NCBI RefSeq assembly: GCF_037975245.1
Contig: NC_092569.1
Span: forward strand, 35,562,668-35,626,667
Origin: Apostichopus japonicus
Taxonomy: Eukaryota > Echinodermata > Holothuroidea > Aspidochirotida > Stichopodidae
Length of the DNA: 64,000 bases
Direction: 5' to 3'
Made by a program: the position numbers and the translations under genes. Of this stretch, positions 55,071-64,000 are shown piece after piece (the stretch's first letter is position 1; every line of letters begins with the position of its first letter). The notes below the pieces were generated by a model. It searched no databases. It saw only the letters and a list, made by a program, of their open reading frames with translations, and had not been told where the DNA came from.

Positions 55071-55472
55071 CTGTGTACAATGAGAAGGAAAACGTAACCA
55101 GCAAAAAAAACATCTTTCTTCTAAATTTACTTTTTTTCTCAAGAAAAATCGAAACTAAAATAACTCTCATCATCGTCTACTGTGACGATGGTGATGACAA
55201 TGAAGATGAAATGAAAATTGAAGACGAAGACGACAACGAAGATGACGAAGATAACGATGGCGACAATGATGACGATGAAGATTTTGAGAAATTTTGAGAA
55301 AATTGACGGTTTTGTTATAAGTGATGCTAATGCTCCTTAAATATCGAAAGTGCCAGTCGATCAGTTACCACAATAAACCAGGTTCCACACTCTATCATGT
55401 AGGTTTACAAATATCGTTCATGGCATAAACTGTGCATTGCATTATAGGCTACGATAAACATGTTTTACTCAC

Positions 55473-55732
55473 CCAAGCTGCCTGTATAACTGCCGAGCTC
55501 TTCTATTGCATAGTTGTTGACTTCTGAACCAATTCGAAAGAGATCATACTGAAGATAGTGGGTAATGTTATTACTCCGTTTTTTTAAATTCCATTCTCAT
55601 TGTGTAGTTCCGTTGAGCAGTTAAGTTGGCTAATCGGTCGTTTCCAAGCCAATGTGAAATAGTTCCGCGTCTATATAAGCCAGATCTGTAACGATCCCAG
55701 TTTTCGTAAAAACCATTGTTATCGACGCGGAG
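55473..55732 (-). pseudogene. gene E FReD middle exon with frameshift
   Basis: 260 nt against 259 in gene D. A run of seven T (plus strand, near 55579) replaces six, shifting the frame after EFKK. The rest matches gene D. Confidence 0.85.
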
Positions 55733-56199
55733 CTGAAAAAACTAAACAATAACAGCAAAACAAAAATAGGTTTATATCAGTTAGTTGAGGCTCATTAAGG
55801 AAGTATTCACGGTCCACTTGAAACCAGATTAGTCAAGAAAAGTACTTCTGTGATGTTTTTATGGAATATATGAATGGTCTATATATTAACAGAAAAGACA
55901 CTCTCCCCTCATATATCTAGGTGGATATTTGCAGCCCAGCCATATAATCAAAGTTTATTTCTGCTCCTTAAAAATATATAGTTTCACTTCAATTAAATTA
56001 TGTTTAGCACAACAAAAACAAAATAATACTTGTTCTTCAACACTCTGTTCTTTAATGTTGAAGTACGTAGGTTAATTAGTCCCACGTAGTAAATTTCAGG
56101 GGCGTAGTATAGAAGTACAATGTGTGGTATGGTACATGTTATTTCTCTTACATAAAACGACAACTATCATGGACATAAACTAAATGAAAGTCTTCTTAC

Positions 56200-56490
56200 A
56201 GTCCATCCGTCTTTGCAATACGCTTCGAAAGGTTCTCCTTGCCATGTAAGCGGGTATATCAAGTGAAAACCTTCACTGATTACGCCGTTGTCGTAAAGAT
56301 CTTGGCAATCCTGTACACGTTTACATACTGTCCCATTTCCCATATAGTTCACGTTGCATTCGCACGACATATTTCCTTTATAGTTTTGGCACATCGCATG
56401 TTCACTGCATGTATAGTTTATGCATGCAAGAACGTTATTCTCACATGAGCATGTTTCCGTGCAGTCCATGGTCACGTACGATCCGCCATT
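56200..56490 (-). CDS. gene E EGF-like plus FReD-start exon
   Basis: 291 nt, open, with all Cys kept (CTETCSCENNVLAC; CSEHAMC; CECNVNYMGNGTVC; PFEAYCKDGWT). Confidence 0.87.
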
Positions 56491-57120
56491 CTTAATACAG
56501 AGAAAAGAGAATAAATGTTAATTAGCTATATATATAACTTTAAGGAATTGTCTTTCATATGACCTTTATTTAGTCCGTCCAGAAATATGCACAGGTGTTC
56601 GATTAAGTCAGGCCGGGCGTAGATAGAGTATTACTTGGAAAGTTCTTGGCTTCACATTTGATTGGCTCTGCGGAGCAATATGCTTAAATTATTATATGCT
56701 GGATTTATTATTCTCTCCAGTCCCCTTCCGTCAACCGCACATGATATCCAACTCAAGATTTATCACGACGATACTTCTTATCAGTAAAAAAATATGGTAC
56801 CATATACTTAGGCTATCGACAATAGAGTTAATTTCTGCAGTTCTGAGTTTAAGGAATTATTCACCAAAATTCATCCCATATATGCTTATCAATTGAACTT
56901 ACTTTCCTTTTGTATATGCTTATTTTACAGGACATTTTTCTCATAGCTCTTTAAACTTATCTTATGCAAAGTTGCTTAATTTGAGTCTTACATAACAGAG
57001 GAGAACGAAGCAGAACAATGAATACAGAAATTATGCCATAGTCTGAAATTAAAAAAAATGTTTATGTCGATAATTTTTTATCGAGTAGGAAATGTAAGAT
57101 GTGTGTAGCTATGGCCATAC

Positions 57121-57189
57121 CTTCTGTTGTTATTGCTGTGGTTATCGGTGAACTCGTGGATTGCAGGAAGTTGCCAGTCGACATTCGTC
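57121..57189 (-). CDS. gene E micro-exon (GRMST type, copy 2)
   Basis: 69 nt, phase 1-1, GRMSTGNFLQSTSSPITT. It faces the phase-0 EGF exon because the TIL exon is deleted. Confidence 0.7.
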
Positions 57190-57473
57190 CTAACAGTCAA
57201 GAATATAAAACTAGCATTATCTTAAAACAAACGGTGAATTAATTTACCAAGAAAACAATGGTAAAATATCATTTCATAATGTAAGGATGTAAGTTGAGAG
57301 TCCTGATGGGGAAGCGGACGATTCCTTCCGATTAAACCTATCTGACTAACTTTTTTCCACAGTCGGTTAAAGAACTGATATAAAACAAAAGTTTGGTTAA
57401 ATAACAGTTTAATACAATAAGCGAGAAGAGACTATGCTGATATTATAAAACTACTAAAACAGTATATACGTAC

Positions 57474-57482
<9 letters not shown>

Positions 57483-57519
<37 letters not shown>
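57483..57519. repeat. (TA)n at a deletion point in gene E
   Basis: A short TACA/TA tract stands where gene D has about 870 bp (45600-46470) including its DST micro-exon, marking a deletion. Confidence 0.7.
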
Positions 57520-57521
<2 letters not shown>

Positions 57522-58660
57522 CCATTAAAAATCCATTAAATTAGAGTAACTTATATACGGATACCCAACGGAACAATGTATTGAAGGTGCCTCTCGTACC
57601 CACTATGAAAATGTTGTATTATCTCTTGTAGACAACAACTGCTTCGATTTTTTGTTTGCAAAACAGCAATTCGGTTAGTCAAATACATGTTGCAAATCGT
57701 TCAAATTAAAAGTTTTTATTTTGTTCATCTTAAAAGAGATTTTTGATTTTGTTTTGTTATATATTTAAATGACAGTTTTCTGCTTTTCGTTGCATTCCAT
57801 TACCACATTGCATATGTTGTATATTAAGAAAATGTCAATATTTGGATTCTGCCATCTTGTTTTAAATTCAGAATAATAGTATTCTGATCTACGTTAAGAA
57901 TAATGCATAGTGTTATATACGTTTCATAACTGACTTGTCACTGTCAGCACCGCCGTGAAACGCTGACACGTAAATGTAGACAAATCTATTACATTTCCTA
58001 CACTCCTGCAAAAAAAATCAAATAAATCAATACTTGTATGATGTAGAAAAGCTTAAACACGGTCGTAATCATAAAAATGGTCGACATCATAAACATTGTC
58101 GAAATCAATCAACATGTTAATTTGTTATTGCTCTATGATGAAACTACAAATTTCCTTTTTTTTTTGAAAGAAGAATGAGCGAGTTATCATATACTGAGAA
58201 ACTGTCTCGGCACTACTGCAACAGCCTTACACGTTTATCAAAACTGCAACTGTTAATAAATTGTGCCAATGTTCCAATGTAAGTGACCAAAGCGTCTGAT
58301 GATACTATCAATTTAAACAACTTTTTTGTTTGTTTAAGTAATTAATACGTGACTGAATTGATTTTATCCATCATTTCTCGAAGATTAAGTAAAGCTTAAC
58401 ACCATTTTTTAATAGAAATAATTATATCTACAAATTCCAGTACGATATTTTAGAAGGAAAATACATTTAACAGATAGTTTTTTTTCGTTACGTAGCAGAT
58501 ACCTGTCCGAACATTCGGAAGAAATGTATACTTAAGTGTTTACTCACACACAAATATTTTACAAACTTTCCAATTGTGAAGTATAAATGCACAACTCTTT
58601 ATTATAGACTTTAGTTGAGTTTAAAACAGTCTTACTTAATTTAATTTGAGAAAAACCTAC

Positions 58661-58729
58661 CTGTGTTTGACATCATAGAAGACACCTCTGGAGAAGTCGC
58701 ATCAAACATACCATTGTTTTGACTGTCTT
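58661..58729 (-). CDS. gene E micro-exon (EDSQ type)
   Basis: 69 nt, phase 1-1, EDSQNNGMFDATSPEVSS; the counterpart of gene D exon 3. Confidence 0.7.
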
Positions 58730-59489
58730 CTAAAAACAAACATATTTGATTGAAGAATAAACTATCATGTTAATTGTCAAACAAAAACATCTATAATTCA
58801 TTCAAATGAGGTACGAGTTATAGAAACTCGACTAAAACAAAATCTTCTTTATATAAGTTGTATTATGCAATCGCATTTAGACACGAAATAATGATAGAAG
58901 ATAAACAAAGGCTTCCACTTTCATTTACATACAATACATATATACAAGTTACTCAAATAGATTAGCAAGGACTTCCGCTTTCAATTACACACAATACATA
59001 TATACAAATATACAAATAGAATTGCAAGGAACTCCAATTTCAAACTTAATCAACTGCTTGGATGGTTTTACCTACAATATATATAGTCCATCGGTAACAA
59101 CCATAATATTTCAATATAAAATACGAGGTATCCCCCAAAAGTTTATCCGGACCAGGCAATGAAATAATCGGGATTCGCATTTCATGCGATTTATCATCTC
59201 AATACATGCGCATATTCTCGTGAAGCTTCACTAGACTGAGAGACGTATGTCCACGTAAGTCTACCATGCACATTTAATGTCCACCGCCTGCTTTGCTAGA
59301 AATCCAAGGAATGCACTCATAATTTTGATTAGCGGGATTTTAAAAATATGCGTAACTGTTATTTTTCATTATTCCCACAATGAGTAGTAAGGTTTTATCT
59401 CACGGAGAAATACATCACTCTGAAGGGAAGTGAAAAGTCAAGTTGACACTTTTCTTAAAAAAACGGGTTCTCTGATGTATGCCGAGAAA

Positions 59490-60000
59490 TTTTCCGTAGA
59501 ATGCTTCGATAGCAAAGTACATATTCTTAATACTTATCAGCTTGTTGCGTTCTTACTTTACGTTGTGTTGATATTTTCGCCACGGTATATGTTATGAGTA
59601 ATATAGTGTATCATACTTGTATTTTGGATTCATCAATTGTAGTTTTAAAATAATATAGTCATTATAACTAATGAATTTGTTAAAATCAGTCTTCGATACA
59701 TGCAGTAATGATATGCAACCTAAAAACAAAAACAATTATTTCGAGCATTTCGTTTGACTCATTACCATTTGTTAACATAACGATACATGAAAGCAAATAA
59801 TGTTGTCCATATTATTCTTCAAACATTTAATGTAGGACGTAAAGATTAACTCAAGTTTATGTCAGTGACTCTGCCTAGAAGAATTAAACTAACTATATTA
59901 CTACATTTAGTATTCCCATGCAATACTCCTGATATAAAACCCGGCAACGGGAACTCATAGCGGGCATTTCGTTTGACTTATTACCATGCGTTAAATTATA
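59490..60000 (-). other. gene B-type intron segment inside gene E
   Basis: 59640-59960 is the inverse of 62880-63210 in the gene F intron (shared words include CAGAGTCACTGACATAAA). The match to gene D stops near 59480, so a recombination junction lies there. Confidence 0.6.
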
Positions 60001-60073
60001 TTACAACATTAAACGGAAGTAAATCAAGTTTGTTTACACAATAATATATAAAAAGTGAGTTTTATATCCATAC

Positions 60074-60142
60074 CTTCTGTAGTTATTGATGTGGTTACCG
60101 GTGAACTCGTGGATTGCAGAAAATTATCCGTCGACATTCGTC
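60074..60142 (-). CDS. gene E micro-exon (GRMST type, copy 1)
   Basis: 69 nt, phase 1-1, GRMSTDNFLQSTSSPVTT. A second copy relative to 57121-57189, showing internal duplication. Confidence 0.7.
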
Positions 60143-61037
60143 CTAACAGTCAAGAATATGAAAAGAGCATTTCGTTAAAATAAATGGTGAATTTATTTAC
60201 CAAGAAAATATTGAGAGTAAACCTTAAGAATGATTTTATATTGTTAGGATTTAACTCGAGAGTCCTGATGGGGAGACGGACATATAGATTCCTTCCGATC
60301 AAACCCCTCTGACTAGCTTTTTCCACAGTCGGAAAAAGAAATTATATAAAACAAAAGTTTGGTAAAATAACAGTTTAAAACAATAAGCGAGAAGAGACTA
60401 TGCTGATATTATAAAACTACTAAAACAGTTTGGTATGGTAAATGATATTTTTCCAGAAACATGATACCAAAGCTAAAGGCCTATATACAAATGCATCGGT
60501 CAATCTAACAATAATCATAGTACTAAGAAAATGGTCTTCGAATAGTTGAACAAAAAGGAAAAAAAATTAATATAGCCAGTTACTCGTGAATAAAGACTGA
60601 TTCTAAATTTATTTTCTGTCGTCTAGCTAAATGCTTACAGTGAATCGGATATTTTCAGAATAAATTTGATGTTTTTTCCCTTTCATTCTTTGAATGGAAA
60701 CTCTACCAATGAAGCTGATGAATATATCATTTCTAACGGATGCACTATCAAGCAGTACCAGCACGTTACAATATTAACAAGAATATATGCTTTACACATG
60801 GTGAAATGTTAATTTATCTTCGCTATATAAAAGTATCGGCTGTATCCTACTGATAATAGCTTGGATATGATGTATTACTAAGATTGCTGTAAAATACTCA
60901 ACATTGGTCAAATTGAAGAGTCAATAGGAACTATTCTGCAGAACATCAACAAATCCCCGAAATACGTAGCTCTGATAACAGACCACCGCTTTTGATATAT
61001 ATGATTTGCACAGCGTATTATAAAACTAACTTCCAAC

Positions 61038-61094
61038 CTGCTGTGGTTATTGATTTTGTTGAGGACTAAAAAGTCGACTTGGATGATGTCGAAT
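61038..61094 (-). pseudogene. gene E micro-exon with stop (DST type)
   Basis: 57 nt, phase 1-1. It reads DSTSSKSTF then TAG (61068-61066), where gene D reads TTA CAG. Confidence 0.75.
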
Positions 61095-61788
61095 CTGTAA
61101 TCGAGTGTAAAATTATTTCTTCCTTACTTGAATATAAATAATTGTGAACACTTGGAACATTTCAGTAATTTTCAGTAACGAAAGAAAAAAAGAGTAAAGT
61201 TAATTTGCTCCGACCTCCATCTACTACAATATTTTATATGAACATGCTGTAGAAAAGTTCGTCCGGCAACAATACTGGTGAGTAATTTTTAGTCGTCTAT
61301 CTAGTATTCTATCTTCTATATCAGTGAGTCTGGGTAAAGAAACAGATAACTGAACATCTGCTGCCATAAAAAAAAATTAAGTGGAAAATATGCATATATA
61401 CATTTCCTTCTAAAACAGATTTATTTGATGTCTTGGTTAGTTTTCTTTCTTTCCCTTTGGGCCAGTACTCAGAGGGTTGAATGTCAAATAAAGTTTATAT
61501 TTAGAGAGGATGGTTGTAAATACATCATCACTATAACTTTACATGAATTAGCAAAGCGTTTAACTAATTTTCAGTTATTTCGGCGTTCTCTATATATTCA
61601 CCAAACAGTTCATTCAAATTACTATTATGCATATGACATATACGCTTGAATATAACATGTAAATAAAGCTTTAAATGAAATCACTGTTCTTTTTGCAGTG
61701 AAAGAAAAATCAGATTTTATTTTGATACATGTATTACTTGTCTACATTTATAACTTCTTAGATTACCTTAATAGCAACTGTTACTTAC

Positions 61789-61884
61789 CGGTTTTCGGTA
61801 TTAGCTCCATTTGATTACTACAGTTACCACCACAAGGTATAACGGCATCTTTAATTGAGTGTCGTTTTGTGCACTTGAAAAATG
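61789..61884 (-). CDS. gene E exon 2, Cys-containing segment (gene B type)
   Basis: 96 nt, phase 1-1, AFFKCTKRHSIKDAVIPCGG and on to MELIPKT; the same exon as gene B 13476-13571. Confidence 0.8.
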
Positions 61885-62031
61885 CTGAAATCATAAGATA
61901 CAGTTGCATAACAAATATTTGCTACAAGTATAATAACTGATCCGAGTTTGCTGATTCATGCTTTTTCTTTAAATTCAAAACGTCTAAGTAATGAGATGAA
62001 ATGTTAGATCTACTTTCCGTACTCTACTTAC

Positions 62032-62113
62032 CAACGCTTCCCGCCATCGAAGAATAAATGCAAATACCAAGAAGGAAGCAATGAAAGATACACGAAAACT
62101 GAATTGCACTCAT
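62032..62113 (-). CDS. gene E exon 1, signal peptide (gene B type)
   Basis: 82 nt. MSAIQFSCIFHCFLLGICIY is close to the gene B signal peptide and unlike that of gene D. Donor GTAAGT. Confidence 0.8.
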
Positions 62114-62149
62114 CTTCTTTTATCAATGTTTAGTAGAAACTAAGATTTG

Positions 62150-62470
62150 TTCTGGATAATTCCTTGTCAAGCTCATCAATGTTCTCAGTTACTTTGAAAA
62201 CCCTCGTGTCGCTACGCAGATACCGAAGTCTGGGGGAACACACAACCGATCACGTGATTCATGTTCAGCATTATTATTAATGTTAATATTCTACAAAAGC
62301 AAAAAAGAAAACGGAAACAGCCGTGCTATTTATCGAAGGATATTGACGTCGTTTGGAATTCAATATGAAGCCTACTTCTACAGAATTATACGCAAAGACA
62401 CAATATTAAAAATCTATGATATATAATCAATAAACAGACCTATTTCTTTATAATTGAATTCATTAATTTT
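62150..62470 (-). promoter_or_regulatory. gene E upstream region, inverse of the gene B promoter block
   Basis: Alignable by eye with 12900-13240 on the opposite strand, but the place of TATAAATACG is CTTAGTTTCT, so the TATA box is lost. Confidence 0.6.
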
Positions 62471-62559
62471 TATCATGTCTTAAATTTGTGATTTTGGGGA
62501 TCGTGATTTAAGAAAACGTGTTTTGTTTTATTAATATTTTTTATATGAATTCTGAAGTA

Positions 62560-63502
62560 ACTGAATCATTGTGAAACACTTTGTTTGTTATGGAAAGTTA
62601 TAATGACGATACATTTACTACCAGCTTCTCTAGATATGAACCCTATTTGGCAATAAGCTCTATAGGTCATGGCCCAAATGGAAGAGAAAGAAAAGGTATC
62701 AAACAAATTTGTTTTAGAATACAATTTATATATGCATATTTTCGGTTCAAACGAACCACTTAATTTTTTAGTGGCATTCGATGTTCTGTTATCTGTTTCT
62801 CTAAACAGACTTACTGACATATAAAGCTTACTTTTTATATTTTTATCGTGTAAACAAATTTTATTTACTTATGTTTAGTGTTTTTATATACGTTAACGAA
62901 TGGTAATAAGTCACAAGAAATGCCCGATATGAGTTTTCCTTGCTGGGTTTTATATTAGGAGCATTACATGCGAGTACTAAATTTAGATAATATTTTAATT
63001 ATAACTAATTCTTTCTAGGCAGAGTCACTGACATAAAGTTAAGTTCACCTTTACGTCCTAGTTGAAAGGTTTGAAGATTAATTTGGAAAAGCACAATTCG
63101 TTAAAGAAATACTTGAATTAATTTTATTTGTTGTTAGGTTGCATATCATCGTTACATGGATCAAACTAATTTTAACAAATTCATTCATTATAATGACTAC
63201 ATTATTTTACAACTACCATTGATGAGTCCCAAATACTATAATAATACACTACCTCAATCATGACATATACCTTGGGGGAAATATCAACACAAGGTGAAGT
63301 AAAACCGCATCAAGCTGGTTAGTTTTAAGTCTATATGCAATTTGCTATCCAAACATTCATTCGAATATTTCTAATTCTATATCTCTGACAGTTAGACGAG
63401 GTAGGTTACATGTTTTCTTAGATATTAATGTATAGGATTTAAAAAGTTAACATGCATTAGAACAAAAGAACAACATCTGACACTGATCATTTCTGTTTAC
63501 AG
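62560..63502 (+). other. gene F intron, gene B type
   Basis: Matches the gene B intron before exon 3 (about 13770-14719), including GGTCATG-NCCCAAA and TTTTCGGTTCAAACG. It has no (TA)n tract. Confidence 0.6.
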
Positions 63503-63754
63503 ATGAGAGAATAAAAAAGGAAGCAACACTGGGTGGATTCAAATCAACGTGAACGCCCTCTACTGATGAAATGCGATCATTTATGTCAACCGGTAAAACG
63601 TCAACACCAACAAAAGGAACGTTGGAAACGGATATCAGTGACCGATCAACAACTGCGGCGCACTCAACAGATGGAATGCGAATATTACCATCAACTGATG
63701 AAAGGACAACGCGAATCAAGAGTTTGTTGTCAACAACAAGGATGCCTAAAACAG
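63503..63754 (+). pseudogene. gene F: Ser/Thr-rich exon with stop, start of another family copy
   Basis: A 252-nt phase 1-1 exon, the same length as gene B exon 3, after TTTACAG and before GTGATT. TGA at 63550-63552 interrupts it (related exons have TCGATG or equivalent). Further on it reads PSTDEMRSFMSTGKTSTPTK and LLSTTRMPKT. The first two exons are missing; they seem to have gone, inverted, to gene E. Sequence to 64000 is the following intron, so TIL and later exons may lie beyond the window. Confidence 0.7.
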
Positions 63755-64000
63755 GTGATTTAAAAAATGTATACCATTAAGTCTAGAATTACTCCAGTTC
63801 ACAATTGGAGATACGATTTTAAGAAATAGATAGACATACGTGAATGCCCTACCGCCTGGCCTTCTCACATATCTATATAATATAACGTTCAAATGGTAAG
63901 ACACTATTGTAACTTACTTTATTTGACTAAACAGTAACATGTTTACATATTTGATAGCTTAGTTTCATCTCTCAATCAGATTATGTTCTAATAGCCAACC

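Larger units (their letters stand above)
54802..62113 (-). pseudogene. gene E: chimeric, decayed TIL-EGF-FReD family member
   Basis: Exons 5' to 3': 62113-62032 signal peptide and 61884-61789 Cys segment (both gene B type); 61094-61038, 60142-60074, 58729-58661 and 57189-57121 micro-exons (gene D type); 56490-56200 EGF; 55732-55473 FReD middle; 55070-54802 FReD end. Lesions: TAG at 61068-61066; loss of the TIL exon by a deletion of roughly 750 bp whose junction is near 56690, leaving a phase-1 donor facing a phase-0 acceptor; and one extra T in the FReD middle exon (260 nt against 259 in gene D; TTTTTTT near 55579-55585). The TATA box of gene B is also lost. The stop could be skipped with its phase 1-1 exon, but the other lesions could not. 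Confidence 0.85.

Noticed and set aside
55073..55297. Acidic Asp/Glu-rich open frame on the plus strand
   Set aside because: It runs through the GAC/GATGAC simple repeat and antisense to gene E; the gene D equivalent is frame-broken.

Overview
The window is metazoan nuclear DNA. It is AT-rich and intron-dense, has long (TA)n and (TAGA)n microsatellites and many transposon remnants, and carries no bacterial-type operon. The genes are a local family of secreted fibrinogen-related proteins with an unusual domain order: signal peptide, short Ser/Thr-rich segments on small phase-1 exons, a trypsin-inhibitor-like cysteine-rich (TIL) domain, an EGF-like module, and a C-terminal fibrinogen-related domain (FReD) on two exons. 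My best guess for the host is a marine invertebrate deuterostome, possibly an echinoderm such as a sea cucumber. That is inference from gene content and is not proven.

Layout: 1-7 kb is mostly non-coding, with a short tandem repeat, a hairpin array, a possible LTR remnant and one possible minus-strand exon. Gene A (7.2 kb, +) is an orphan last FReD exon. Gene B (13.25-19.02 kb, +) has every expected exon but two in-frame stops. At 20.5-20.95 kb a tandem dimer of a 205-bp element carries, in each unit, a tRNA-like pol III promoter and a type I hammerhead ribozyme on the minus strand. 21.1-23.1 kb is a third family copy (B') reduced to a promoter segment and a broken TIL exon, split by a non-LTR retrotransposon. 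A Penelope-like GIY-YIG fragment lies at 23.34-23.72 kb, two identical 1183-bp copies of an internally deleted non-LTR element at 23.9-26.1 kb, and another hammerhead at 26.39-26.44 kb. Gene C (28.1-34.5 kb, +) is open from its Ser/Thr exon to the end, but no signal-peptide exon is visible. One intron holds a 2.94-kb inverted-repeat element with a decayed passenger gene. 35.1-36.0 kb is an 854-bp (TAGA)n tract.

The right half is a segmental duplication of about 12.6-14 kb in minus orientation. Gene D (49.62-42.21 kb) is complete: nine exons whose phases all agree give 456 residues. Gene E (62.11-54.80 kb) is its decayed and chimeric paralogue. It has a B-type 5' end on a D-type body, one nonsense codon, a deleted TIL exon and a frameshift in the first FReD exon. 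A 1.5-kb solo LTR sits beside gene D, and the empty site is preserved beside gene E. Gene F (63.5 kb to the window end, +) begins with a stop-containing Ser/Thr exon.

Only gene D looks fully functional; C may be. The group looks like a birth-and-death family of secreted lectin-like proteins, in keeping with the recognition roles of FReD proteins in invertebrate immunity, although nothing here proves that role.
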